Below, piece after piece: positions 9,043 to 18,637 of a stretch of DNA of 58,608 nt; within the stretch, counting starts at the first letter, position 1, and every line of letters starts with the position of its first letter. This DNA is from an archaeon (GTDB lineage Archaea; Nanobdellota; Nanobdellia; Pacearchaeales; UBA284): contig CP070794.1 in assembly GCA_020343435.1 (NCBI GenBank), positions 19,694-78,301 of the forward strand, given 5' to 3'. The position numbers and the translations under genes were made by a program. The notes under the pieces were generated by a model. The model saw nothing but the letters and a program-made list of their open reading frames with translations. It was not told the DNA's origin and made no database searches.

Positions 9043-9819
9043 TTATATTCCTGGTGATTGTACGTAGTTTCTTACTGCAAAAATGAACATATCTCCACTT
9101 ATCTTTTTTCTTATAGTATATACCTTGCTTTCTGGAGCTCGAAATTTATCTATTGTAAATTCTGGATGTAATATCATATATGCAAGATGTTCAAAATCAC
9201 TATAATGTATTTCATCCCATACTATATCTCTTGAAACTTCTATGAAATCGTACAGCGGCCAATCTAAATATATCTCTAAATTATCAAATCGTTTATAATC
9301 TTCTCCTTTACTTAATATTATCTCACAGTTTGTTGGAACATTCACTTTTCCTTCTGTTAGAATTATTGAAAAAGAGGGTATTGGACAAGTTGAGATTTCC
9401 CATCCTTTTTTTTCAGCATTTTTTTTGAAATTATCAATACAATTTCTTACAATATCTTCCCTTCTAACTTCTTCTGTTAACTGTTCTTCTACATATCTTT
9501 TTAAGAGAGGTTGTTGATTGTAACATGGTTTGTTATTCATATTAATATAGCATAGATATCCAAATGTCTTCCCATTGTATGTTAAGTTCAATTCAGGGAC
9601 CTTAAGATAGCCTCCTTGTTCAGAAATAGTTTCTACTATTGGTTCTAATTCTAAGTTAATACAATCTGTAATATAGGCTTGTGGATCTGTTATCTCTTGT
9701 ATTGGTTCATCAATTGGTTTTGAACTTGGAAGAATAACAAAAGCAAGAAGAGCTACAGCAACAATTATAACTGCTATGATTATAAATAATGTGGTCTGAC
9801 CTCTTTTACTGTTAACCAT
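9043..9819 (-). CDS. type IV pilin-like membrane protein
   Basis: A 258-aa protein beginning with a short basic stretch (NSKRG), then QTTLF and a roughly 20-residue hydrophobic helix. This fits class III (PibD/FlaK-type) signal peptides, with cleavage predicted after KRG. The extracellular part has a few Cys (around 52, 92, 98, 126, 144 and 168) and no known enzymatic motif. It is larger than a usual pilin and may be a minor pilin or pilus-tip protein. It is the first gene of a two-gene operon with the 1291-aa protein. A type IV pilus/Tad-like assembly operon lies at 23959-28182. A plain N-anchored membrane protein is the alternative. Confidence 0.7.
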   Translation of the reverse strand: MVNSKRGQTTLFIIIAVIIVAVALLAFVILPSSKPIDEPIQEITDPQAYITDCINLELEPIVETISEQGGYLKVPELNLTYNGKTFGYLCYINMNNKPCYNQQPLLKRYVEEQLTEEVRREDIVRNCIDNFKKNAEKKGWEISTCPIPSFSIILTEGKVNVPTNCEIILSKGEDYKRFDNLEIYLDWPLYDFIEVSRDIVWDEIHYSDFEHLAYMILHPEFTIDKFRAPESKVYTIRKKISGDMFIFAVRNYVQSPGI

Positions 9820-9839
9820 ATTTATTAGAGTTCTTCGTT

Positions 9840-9861
9840 GTTTAAAAAGTTTTTTAAATAC
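9840..9861. promoter_or_regulatory. back-to-back TATA boxes of the surface-protein block
   Basis: GTTTAAAAAG at 9840-9849 serves the minus-strand pilin-like gene (ATG at 9819). TTTTTAAATAC at 9851-9861 serves the plus-strand gene (ATG at 9880). Both are about 25 nt from their ATG, so both transcripts look leaderless, and the two promoters nearly touch and may be co-regulated. Confidence 0.6.
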
Positions 9862-9879
9862 GAGAATGTTTAATCAAAT

Positions 9880-12099
9880 ATGAAGATCAAAAGAGGTGGA
9901 ATCCTGTTAATAATTCTAGTTATTTTAATGTTATCTTTTACTTTAGTTCAAGCTGATGAAGCTACGCAATTAAGAAGAGCTTATTCATGGTTGAGGAATA
10001 AGGCGTTGTCTACATGGACTACTTCAACAATTGAAGAACATGTTTTTTCTATTTTAGCTTTACAAGATAAACTAAGTTCAAGTCAAGTTAACACAGCTAT
10101 TACTGCATTATTAGCTAAAAGCCAGGAAAATGGAACACACTGGAACAACAATGCTGTCCAATCAGCTTTAGCAAAGATAGCTTTAGATAGAACACAAGCA
10201 GATTCTACTAATGTTAGTCAATGGTTGCTAACTAAAAATGCTAGTTTTAGTGATTCTAGTCTTGAATGGTACCTACAATTGACACAGCCTTCTGGGAATT
10301 ATGTTGAGTGTTATGTTAATTATGATAATTCAAATCATTTAATTAAAATAAGTAAAGAGGGAGTTATCCAACAAGTTCCTCCAGCATGTTTAACTAATTC
10401 AACTTACTGGTTTAGATTAACTCAAAATTGTATAGATAAAACCTTTGTAATAGAGTGTAATGATTCTATTAAAGCTAATTTCTTATTTAAACGAGGTTCT
10501 GATTGGTATGTTACTGGTCAACTAATCAGCGTAGGAATGCAACAAAACTTTAGCATTGGTGTTGAAAGTTATTGTATTACTGAAAATGGGGTTTGTAGCT
10601 ATCAAGCAACTCTATGGACAGCTTATGCATTTCATTTAGCAGGAGCAGTTGAGATAGCAAATACTTTTGTTCCTTATTTAATAATAGAGGAGGATAATCC
10701 ATCTTATCAAAACTATTTACCACAAGCTTTTCTTTATACTTTAACTTCAGCAGATACTTATGCAGATGAAATTGCAGAGCTACAAGGAAGTGATGGATAC
10801 ATCTCTTTATCTGGAGATAAGTATTATGATTCTTCTTTAGCTAAAATGACTGGTTCTGCTTACAAAGCTAATTTAACTTTGATGGAAGAGAAACTATTGT
10901 TTGAACAAAATCAAGCTGGTTACTGGCATGAACAGAATTCTCAGAGAGATACTGCAATGATCCTTTATTCCTTTTGGCCTTCTGAAAGTTGGATTTCACA
11001 ATGTGAGAGTCAAGGATACAGATGTGTAAGTGATTGTAGTGCTGCTGGGGGAGATAGAGTTAGTTTATCTTGTGGTTCTTCTACTTTAGAATGTTGTAGT
11101 ATTTCTTCAAGTTGTGAATCAAGATACGGAACATGCAAACCAAGTTGTTCTTCTGAGGAGACTAGAGTTAGTTATATCTGTAGATCTGGAATTTGTTGTA
11201 AAGATTATTCAAGATCTTTATGTGTTGCTGAGATTGGTGGAAGTATTTGTGGAACAAATCAGGAATGTACAGATTCTTCAGGAAATATTATAGGATTTGT
11301 TGATTCAAGTGATAGTAATAAATGCTGTAAAGGGACATGTACAACAAGACAGCAAACTTGTTCTGAACTTGGAGGAGAAATCTGTGATCCTATTGATCAG
11401 AAATCTTGTTCAGGAGGAAACTGGTTACCTGCATTAGAAATGTTTTGTTGCAGACAGGGATCATGTGTTCAAGCGCAATTAACTTGTTCTGCACAAGGAG
11501 GTGACATTTGCTCAGATGGCCAACTTTGTAAAGATGGAGTTTTTATTCCAACTATTGATACTAATAGTAGATCTTTATGTTGTATACAGGGGGGTAGATG
11601 TTTGAATCCTACTTGTGAATTTGAAGAATGTGATCCTGACGAAACATGTTCAGAAGACTCTTATGAAACAGGCGATGCTTTGAAATGTTGTGAAGGTTCT
11701 TGTTTAAGATCTTGTTCTTCAATGAGAGGAGAACCTTGCGAATCTCCAAAAGTTTGTGATGGTAATGTAAGAAGATCTTCAGATGTTACAAGATGCTGTA
11801 TTGGAGAATGTAAAGAAAAATCTGGAGGATTTCCTATTTGGATTATTATAGTTATTATTGTGGCTGTTGTTGGTGTTTTCTTTTTTATGAAAATGAGGAA
11901 AAAAGGAGGAAAGAAACCCGAAGGAGAAGATCTTGATAACTTATTTGGACCAAGACCTCCAGGAGGATTTATGCCACCAAGAAGACCAATGCCAAGAAAA
12001 ATGCCCCCATCACCCCCAAGACCACCAATTCAACAAAAATTGAAAAAACACAAAGATTTGAGAGAAACTTTGAAAAATCTTAAAGATCTAGGAGCTTAA
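9880..12099 (+). CDS. secreted alpha/alpha-toroid-like, Cys-rich, membrane-anchored protein
   Basis: A 739-aa surface protein. Residues 1-25 are a signal peptide. About 28-360 contain helical repeats with the flavour of prenyltransferase/squalene-cyclase-type alpha/alpha barrels (RRAYSWLRNK, EEHVFSILALQDK, later LWTAYAFHLAG). Around 374-640 are repeated CC-containing disulfide modules (for example LGGEICDP...FCCRQGSC) like those in the neighbouring giant proteins. One membrane helix sits at about 652-672, followed by a cytoplasmic Pro/Arg-rich tail and a basic helix. The toroid domain may bind or act on lipid or polysaccharide, but no catalytic DxDD-like motif was seen. The stop overlaps by 4 bp the tail of the convergent PKD gene. 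Confidence 0.75.
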   Translation: MKIKRGGILLIILVILMLSFTLVQADEATQLRRAYSWLRNKALSTWTTSTIEEHVFSILALQDKLSSSQVNTAITALLAKSQENGTHWNNNAVQSALAKIALDRTQADSTNVSQWLLTKNASFSDSSLEWYLQLTQPSGNYVECYVNYDNSNHLIKISKEGVIQQVPPACLTNSTYWFRLTQNCIDKTFVIECNDSIKANFLFKRGSDWYVTGQLISVGMQQNFSIGVESYCITENGVCSYQATLWTAYAFHLAGAVEIANTFVPYLIIEEDNPSYQNYLPQAFLYTLTSADTYADEIAELQGSDGYISLSGDKYYDSSLAKMTGSAYKANLTLMEEKLLFEQNQAGYWHEQNSQRDTAMILYSFWPSESWISQCESQGYRCVSDCSAAGGDRVSLSCGSSTLECCSISSSCESRYGTCKPSCSSEETRVSYICRSGICCKDYSRSLCVAEIGGSICGTNQECTDSSGNIIGFVDSSDSNKCCKGTCTTRQQTCSELGGEICDPIDQKSCSGGNWLPALEMFCCRQGSCVQAQLTCSAQGGDICSDGQLCKDGVFIPTIDTNSRSLCCIQGGRCLNPTCEFEECDPDETCSEDSYETGDALKCCEGSCLRSCSSMRGEPCESPKVCDGNVRRSSDVTRCCIGECKEKSGGFPIWIIIVIIVAVVGVFFFMKMRKKGGKKPEGEDLDNLFGPRPPGGFMPPRRPMPRKMPPSPPRPPIQQKLKKHKDLRETLKNLKDLGA

Positions 12100-14711
12100 T
12101 ACCTCAAATGATCTGGTAATAGGATATTTGGTTGTTCTTTATCCATTGTTTTGAAAGCATAATAAATTTGTTTTTTAGTTAAACCCATATTTGATAATTC
12201 ACTTTCAATATCTTTTTTCTGTTTTCCTTGTTCTGTGTTAATATGAATATAATTCTGTATCCTCAATAATTCTTCAGGATTTGCAAAAGGATTTTTTCCT
12301 CCTGAAGAATCTTTTTTTCTCCAAATGAAAAATAGACCAACTATTACAGCAATTATTATGATTATTATCCAGATGGTTGGAGAACTCCTTCCAGAAGAAG
12401 GAGTTATTGCTCTTTCTCTTAACTCTCCTAGAGATGGTGAAGCAAAAAAGAAGATAGAAGCTAGATCTTGTTCTCCTGGAAATGCTACACTTATAGTATC
12501 TATATTTGTTAATTCAAAAAAAGAAATTCCAATAGAATCTCCAAGGTTTGTTGTTTCAAAGTTAGTATTATTTTTTATTTTAACTTGATTATAGCTTACT
12601 CCAGATGGTAAGTTAATAATAACATAAGTGTAATCTAATGAAGTTAGGGGGTTTAATTTTATATTTAAAATAGTTGCTTTATCTTCTTTTCTATTATCAA
12701 AAAACATACTTTTTACAAAACCACTTAACTTTAATTCCAGATTTTCCTCTTGCCAAACAGCTATTTTATTTTGGTATTCTTCTCTTTGATCTGTTTCGTA
12801 ACGTGAATCTTCTAATTCCGAGATCTTTGCAGGATTAATATTATCAGGATTAGGATAATAGAAAGACTCATATAATCTACTTGAGTCAGTTATGTTATTT
12901 GGTATGTTAAAAGAATCTATTCTTTGTTTCATAGTTGCTAATTGTGAAGTTGTTGCTGTTTGAACTTGAGAACTGAATAGTCTTAAAGTAGTATTAATCT
13001 CTGTTAGATTTAAATCAAGAAGATCTCTATACCAAGATTCTACTGAATTATACTGAGAATAAATTGCATTAACTTTAGATATTACTTCATTTATTTCTGA
13101 AGACACTAATTCTTTGGTTAGATTACTAGTTACTTTTACTGTTGAAGATCCTTGTAATCCTGAATTATCATTAACTTTAACAATTAAATCAAAAATTCCA
13201 AGATTATAAGAGTGCGTTGCATTATTTGTCATGGTTGTTTGTTCTGAGGAGCCATCTCCCCAATTCCATACATAGGATGTAATAGTCTTTCCAGGAGTTG
13301 GTGTTGCAGCAACATAGAAAGTTGTTTCTTCATTTGGTACAATTGCTGTTGGCCAGATACTTTGGATTGTTGGGCCTTCTTCAACTTTAAATTGTTGTGA
13401 AGCTACAGCACCACCTATCCTAAAAGTGAATGTATATGTTCCCTTATCTTTTGGAGCTTTGAAATCTAGAGCATTTAGTTGTAAAATGGATCTATCCATG
13501 TTTACTCTAGCATAATTTGGAGTTATATCCCAGAAATTATTTTCAGGAGAGATTCCTCCTAATTGGGAATATAGTAAATTTAATTCAGAGAGCATTATTG
13601 TTTGATCTTCTTTAACTTTGAATTTTAATGGTATAATGCAAGGATTACAGTTTCTTGAATAATGTGATCCAATATAATTATCCAGATATTCAATTAAATC
13701 TCCTGTTCCAAAGAAGCTAGACTCATCAAATAAGATTGGTTCATTTAAAGTTGAAAACCCATAATACTTTAAATAAATAGGATAATCAAAAGTGTAATTC
13801 CCATCAAAACTTTGTGGACTTCCATAAAATCCACAAGGATCGTAAGATTCTGCTTTGATTATAAACTGTCCTACTGTTGGATCTTTAACACAAACATAAA
13901 CATCTCTTGTTGAATTGATGAAAAAACCAGGATTTAATGTAGCATCTATTTGACATTCATTTAAACCCGCAACTCCACTAATCTCGCATTCATAATTTGT
14001 AGAGGTTAATGGATCATATAAAGATAAAACAATATCTCCACCAGTTCCTTCCAGGTAACCCCCAAGATCAACTTTTCCTGTTTTATTCACTCTTATCTTT
14101 TGACATTTAGGAGTATTATCTAAATTAAAGTTTATTACATCTAATCCTGAGAAACAAGCATTCATGTAATCACTACAGTTTAATACCTCAGTTCCTCTAT
14201 GTTCCCAATCTATAGAATTATCATTTAAGATATCTAGTTTAACAATGCTATCTGAACAAGAGTGAGTTGTAGAACTTGTTCCATCCATTATAAAAGAGAA
14301 ATCCATTATCTGAACATTACTTCCTTGTATTCTTATTCCAACAAAAGCTTCTTGACCTTTAGTTAATGTCAATGTTTTAGTTAAACTTCCTGATCCTGAT
14401 GTTGTATATCTTGTAAAACAATTTTCAGGATCACAAGTAAATTGAGCATTTGCTGCTTGTAAAAATTCTAACAAACCCATTCTCCTTTCATCATTCCAAA
14501 CTTTTCCAAGAACTTCTGTATTTGTTTTTTCATTTATTAAAGAAAAGTTAACAGTTCCTTCTAAAGTATGCTCTGGCCCAAAACCTGAAGCTGAGAGATT
14601 CATAAAAGGGTTTCCTCTATATACTAAGGCATTTGAAGAACTTATTAAGAAAATTCCAATTAAAATTACACTAATTAATATTGCTACTTTCACCTCTTTT
14701 TTTGTTTTCAT
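12096..14711 (-). CDS. PKD-domain surface protein with cytoplasmic helical tail
   Basis: An 871-aa membrane protein: signal peptide 1-29, a large beta-rich ectodomain with scattered Cys pairs, a PKD-like domain near 470-530 (WNWGDGS...THSYNLGIFDLIVKV), and a helical segment to about 650. A second beta domain (LNPLTSLDYTYVIINLPSG) leads to one membrane helix at about 776-799. The cytoplasmic tail ends in a small helical domain (KKDIESELSNMGLTKKQIYYAF) of the UBA/SHOCT-like type common in small archaeal membrane proteins. The start overlaps the stop of the 1286-aa gene by 4 bp, so translation is probably coupled. Probably an adhesin or appendage component; the role is inferred from architecture only. 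Confidence 0.75.
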   Translation of the reverse strand: MKTKKEVKVAILISVILIGIFLISSSNALVYRGNPFMNLSASGFGPEHTLEGTVNFSLINEKTNTEVLGKVWNDERRMGLLEFLQAANAQFTCDPENCFTRYTTSGSGSLTKTLTLTKGQEAFVGIRIQGSNVQIMDFSFIMDGTSSTTHSCSDSIVKLDILNDNSIDWEHRGTEVLNCSDYMNACFSGLDVINFNLDNTPKCQKIRVNKTGKVDLGGYLEGTGGDIVLSLYDPLTSTNYECEISGVAGLNECQIDATLNPGFFINSTRDVYVCVKDPTVGQFIIKAESYDPCGFYGSPQSFDGNYTFDYPIYLKYYGFSTLNEPILFDESSFFGTGDLIEYLDNYIGSHYSRNCNPCIIPLKFKVKEDQTIMLSELNLLYSQLGGISPENNFWDITPNYARVNMDRSILQLNALDFKAPKDKGTYTFTFRIGGAVASQQFKVEEGPTIQSIWPTAIVPNEETTFYVAATPTPGKTITSYVWNWGDGSSEQTTMTNNATHSYNLGIFDLIVKVNDNSGLQGSSTVKVTSNLTKELVSSEINEVISKVNAIYSQYNSVESWYRDLLDLNLTEINTTLRLFSSQVQTATTSQLATMKQRIDSFNIPNNITDSSRLYESFYYPNPDNINPAKISELEDSRYETDQREEYQNKIAVWQEENLELKLSGFVKSMFFDNRKEDKATILNIKLNPLTSLDYTYVIINLPSGVSYNQVKIKNNTNFETTNLGDSIGISFFELTNIDTISVAFPGEQDLASIFFFASPSLGELRERAITPSSGRSSPTIWIIIIIIAVIVGLFFIWRKKDSSGGKNPFANPEELLRIQNYIHINTEQGKQKKDIESELSNMGLTKKQIYYAFKTMDKEQPNILLPDHLRY

Positions 14712-17700
14712 TTTTTTCTCTTAATTAAAAATAAATATATTAATGCTATAAATATTATAGAGATTATGAAATGAATTTTGTCAAAGAAAGGCAATCTCTC
14801 AAAACTTAATCCACAAGCTTGACAGGTTGAGTAATTAGTACAGTAATCTGGTGATCTTGCTAATGCTGTTACATTAACATATCTTCCTTTTCTTGTTCCA
14901 ACCATACAGCCCCCATTTTCAGGACCACATCCACTTGAAAAAGAATTATACTGGCATTCTAATGGATCTTGGTTTCCACCCCCAGTAACTGGATTTTCTG
15001 TTGTGAGTAGTTTACATCCTTCATTATCAATCCAACCGCACTTTGTCGAGACTACTTCATAAGTTTGGCCATTAACTTCTCTTCTCCTTCCCATCATACT
15101 CCTAGCTGCATTTCCATTAATACCAACTTGGCAATGAGTTGAATCTGCATTACAGGAAGTAGGATAATTGTACTGGCTACATTCAGTTATTGTTCTTTGT
15201 CCTTGGTCATAACAAGCATTACATCTTGTTGTTTGATCCCAATAACAGCTACTTTCTTCCAGACAATATCCTATTGTTCCTCTCCCAGAACAATCTTGAG
15301 GAGTTCTTGCAGGTTCACATTGTTGATTTCCATGATTACATATTTGTGAGTTAGGACATCCACAGTAAGTACAATTATTTGAGAATTCACATTCTCCATC
15401 GTTTCCGCATGAAGCAGGATTACACCAATTAGGTTCTTGGTTAGAACACTCTCCTACAAATACTAAACCAGAACTATCTTCACAAACTGCAATTTTGAAA
15501 TTTGTAAAATCTATTGTTGAACTTTGAGTATCAAATGCTGTTAAGTTAGCATAAAATGGCTCTTTTCTTGCTAAACGTTTATCAAATATATGGTATGTTG
15601 TTTTTAAATCACCGTAATTTCCTGAAACATTTTCTTCATCTCCAAAGAACCAAGTTAAGTTGAAATCATTTAATGGGTCATTTATCTTTAGACTTCTTTG
15701 ACCATCAAAAGTTACATTTCTTGAATTAACAATCCCTTTTGGAGAATCAATTATTGCACAAGGTTTGTCTGGATCACAGAAATAAATCTTTACTGTATCT
15801 TCAGCAGTTGTGGTTCCATTAGATATATTATGTTTTAGGTTGTATGCTCCAGGATTTGTTCCTATATATTGTAAGGGTTGCCAACTTACATTTGTATTTG
15901 TTAAACTAGAACTTATCAAATGCCATACTTGCTGAGATACTCTCTTTATGAACCATTGCCAGGAGATAATCTCACCATGGGTGGAAGTGCTTGTCTGGTT
16001 AAGCCATAGGGTGTCGGTATAGGGCATAGTAAAATAGTCTCCATCATTTGGATGAGTTATTATAGCATTTAATCCAATTAGTGGACCAGATAAAGTGATC
16101 TCTCCAAAATCATTTGGAGGGTACCCTGTTAACGAGTCTAAGAAACTAGAACTGTTTCTAACTTCAGCCCTATATGCATAAACTTTTTTTCCTGAACACT
16201 GTTCTCCCAATCTTTGAAGCGAAACATTTTTTATACAGACTTTTTTACCGCTTGGAGCAGGGTAGTTACAGTCTTCATTATGCAATACTATTCCTGTTAA
16301 TAAGAAAGCACAAGAATCTATAGGTATCTGGGATCCAAATGAATCTGAAAGATTGAAGCTTATCCTGTTCAGATTGTTTGTAGTATCCAGACATTCTGGT
16401 TTTAGGGTTACATTTAGAGATATATTATCCCCTTGTTGGCATAAATCCCCTTGAGTGCAGTAAGGGGTTATCTTTGCTTCGTAAATATCACATGTTGTAG
16501 GGGGTCTGACTATTAATCTAGTAGTATTGGATATGGGATTTGGCCATCCTGTTTGTTGTGGCCAAGGATAAGTTATTTCTATAGTTGTAAATCCCTCTCT
16601 TTCTCCTCTAAATTTATATCTTGGTTCTCTTGTATTATTTGCTACTCCCTCATTGTTGGATTTAAAATGAGTCCATCCATAAAATGGAGGGTTATTTAAT
16701 GTATAAGATACAGATCTTTTTACCAAATCGTTTACAGCCACCACATAATACTCTATTTCTTCTCCAACCTTTATTTCCGCTTCTTTTGGTGTTATAAATA
16801 GTTTATTTGCTCCTGGGGGAATGGTGATTGGTTCTCCAGCAAGAGTGAAATTTTTAAAAAAAGTCATTGGTTCTCCAAAAACCCCATGTAACCTTGAGTT
16901 GGGTCTTTGATGAAAAGAAACCCCATAAACTACCATCTCTTTTCCAGAACACCCTACAGGGATCTCCCCAATTGTTAGATTTTTTGTGCATATAGAATTA
17001 AAACCAAAATCTACGCAATCTTCTTCGTGATCTAGACTTTCTGATAAAATAAATAAAGGACACTCTCCGTTAGATGTAGCAAATATAGTGATATTATCAA
17101 ATTCAAGTCCTCTGCTCCACTCTTCCCAACAGGGTCTTTGAATTTGTTGGTTTCTATAATTATAAAGTTTTGCTTTAACTTCTATTTTATCTCCCCTTCC
17201 ACATCCATGTTCTCCACAAAAAGCATTACTTATATGGGTTTGTTGAGAATTTTTTATTATGTAGCAGACTTTGGAAAAATCCCCTACGTTTGTTATTATT
17301 ACTTTTGAAGTGTTAGTTATGCTCGTCCATGTGTTTTTTAGACTATAAGGAAAATTAATTACTATATCATTCCCCGAAGCCCCAGTGGCTGCAGGAAAAT
17401 TCCCAACAAATTTATTTTTTTCTTCTGAAGGATCTTCTAAAAAAGGATAAATTAATGCAATGGGAGATCCATGGACAGAACTTTTTATAGAATAATTAAT
17501 GAGCTTATTGGTAGATACATCTATCTTACTCCCATCTGAATAATTTGCTTCTACAAATACAAACATTTTAGAAGACTCTTCTTCATAATCTCCAGATATT
17601 GCCACGAGTTTTGGGAAAAAGTAGATTGAACTTAATGTGGGAAATGCAGAATCAAACTCAACATCTCCATTTACATTATTAGTACTATTCAATAAATGAG

Positions 17701-18568
17701 TTTTATTATAAATATCTGCTTGGACACTTCCCGCCAGTTTACCTATGCACTCCCCAGGCAAATAAACTAAAGAATATTCGGCATGATAATTCTCTCCTTG
17801 GAGATTTCCTTCTCCCTCAATATTAATAGAGCAACCGAGACCAGTTAATCTTATGACAATTTCTTTTACGTTTTGACATGTTCCTTCTAATTCAGCATCA
17901 ATAACGAGAGTATCTTCTAAACCACATTTCCCTTCAGGACAAAAGTTTGTTAAACTTGCAGAAGTGATATCACAATACCCCATACAACTTCCTTCTTGAC
18001 ACGAAGTATGTATCTCTGGATCACAGGCGTTTCCACACCCCCCACAATTATTAAAATCTGTTAAAAGATTGGCTTCACAACCATTATTCCAATTCATATC
18101 ACAATCATCAAAGTTATTATTGCATAAACAATCCCAATCTTCTGGAGGACCGCTAATCCAACTACATCGAGCATTCCTATTTCCGCTACAATCTTTAATA
18201 ATCTCTCTATGAGTATAATCACATCTTCCATCACTTGGGTTACAATATCCTGTGTATTTGTCTACCACCTTATTCTCAAAGCATTCACGCATACTAATGG
18301 GCCTACAACAGTTTTTTTCTCTACAATCATCAATTCTTTGTTCTAGATTTCCGTTACACCACCATAAAACTCTATCACATTTGCATTTTGCCCAAAAAGT
18401 GTTCATAAAACATCCTTCCGCATTTTGGCACCACCCATTAGGGTTTATTCCATCAATATTATCACAAACTTCTTCACAAGTATACCCTGCCGATGTATTT
18501 GGTAAAATTAACACTAAAAGAAGAACAATTAACATAATTATAAATAATATTTTTCCTCTTTTTCCCAT
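14708..18568 (-). CDS. giant Cys-rich secreted protein with C-terminal membrane anchor
   Basis: A 1286-aa protein: signal peptide 1-28, then a Cys-dense head. Residues about 150-200 read DDCDMNWNNGCEANLLTD followed by NCGGCGNACD, like a repeat common in secreted myxobacterial proteins. Several beta-sandwich domains follow, including a PKD-like one (LTWFFGDEE...YHIFDKR). A second Cys-rich part has knot-like spacing (NCTYCGCPNSQICNHGNQQC), and a C-terminal helix (about 1260-1282) is followed by KRKK. This layout (secreted, Cys-stabilised, single anchor) suggests a cell-surface adhesin or sheath protein. It leads a two-gene operon with the PKD protein. No enzyme domain was recognised. Confidence 0.75.
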   Translation of the reverse strand: MGKRGKILFIIMLIVLLLVLILPNTSAGYTCEEVCDNIDGINPNGWCQNAEGCFMNTFWAKCKCDRVLWWCNGNLEQRIDDCREKNCCRPISMRECFENKVVDKYTGYCNPSDGRCDYTHREIIKDCSGNRNARCSWISGPPEDWDCLCNNNFDDCDMNWNNGCEANLLTDFNNCGGCGNACDPEIHTSCQEGSCMGYCDITSASLTNFCPEGKCGLEDTLVIDAELEGTCQNVKEIVIRLTGLGCSINIEGEGNLQGENYHAEYSLVYLPGECIGKLAGSVQADIYNKTHLLNSTNNVNGDVEFDSAFPTLSSIYFFPKLVAISGDYEEESSKMFVFVEANYSDGSKIDVSTNKLINYSIKSSVHGSPIALIYPFLEDPSEEKNKFVGNFPAATGASGNDIVINFPYSLKNTWTSITNTSKVIITNVGDFSKVCYIIKNSQQTHISNAFCGEHGCGRGDKIEVKAKLYNYRNQQIQRPCWEEWSRGLEFDNITIFATSNGECPLFILSESLDHEEDCVDFGFNSICTKNLTIGEIPVGCSGKEMVVYGVSFHQRPNSRLHGVFGEPMTFFKNFTLAGEPITIPPGANKLFITPKEAEIKVGEEIEYYVVAVNDLVKRSVSYTLNNPPFYGWTHFKSNNEGVANNTREPRYKFRGEREGFTTIEITYPWPQQTGWPNPISNTTRLIVRPPTTCDIYEAKITPYCTQGDLCQQGDNISLNVTLKPECLDTTNNLNRISFNLSDSFGSQIPIDSCAFLLTGIVLHNEDCNYPAPSGKKVCIKNVSLQRLGEQCSGKKVYAYRAEVRNSSSFLDSLTGYPPNDFGEITLSGPLIGLNAIITHPNDGDYFTMPYTDTLWLNQTSTSTHGEIISWQWFIKRVSQQVWHLISSSLTNTNVSWQPLQYIGTNPGAYNLKHNISNGTTTAEDTVKIYFCDPDKPCAIIDSPKGIVNSRNVTFDGQRSLKINDPLNDFNLTWFFGDEENVSGNYGDLKTTYHIFDKRLARKEPFYANLTAFDTQSSTIDFTNFKIAVCEDSSGLVFVGECSNQEPNWCNPASCGNDGECEFSNNCTYCGCPNSQICNHGNQQCEPARTPQDCSGRGTIGYCLEESSCYWDQTTRCNACYDQGQRTITECSQYNYPTSCNADSTHCQVGINGNAARSMMGRRREVNGQTYEVVSTKCGWIDNEGCKLLTTENPVTGGGNQDPLECQYNSFSSGCGPENGGCMVGTRKGRYVNVTALARSPDYCTNYSTCQACGLSFERLPFFDKIHFIISIIFIALIYLFLIKRKK

Positions 18569-18587
18569 CCTGGAATGAGGGTTCTTA

Positions 18588-18619
18588 CCATTTTAAACTT
18601 TACTAAGTTTTATAAGTTC
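18588..18619. promoter_or_regulatory. divergent TATA boxes between the giant surface gene and the phosphoesterase operon
   Basis: The minus-strand box at 18588-18600 is about 26 nt from the ATG at 18568. The plus-strand box AGTTTTATAAG (from 18606) is about 26 nt from an ATG at 18638. The latter supports 18638, not an upstream in-frame ATG at 18575, as the true start of the phosphoesterase. Confidence 0.55.
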
Positions 18620-18637
18620 GAATTCTCTTTTTTAAGT

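Noticed and set aside
18575-18637. Upstream start for the first phosphoesterase
   Set aside because: The extra 21 residues are unlike the family, and the TATA box at 18606-18619 lies inside them; the ATG at 18638 fits a leaderless transcript.
18601-18637. tRNA T-arm-like GTTCGAAT
   Set aside because: No acceptor stem, D-arm or anticodon arm can be drawn around it; it lies in a promoter region.
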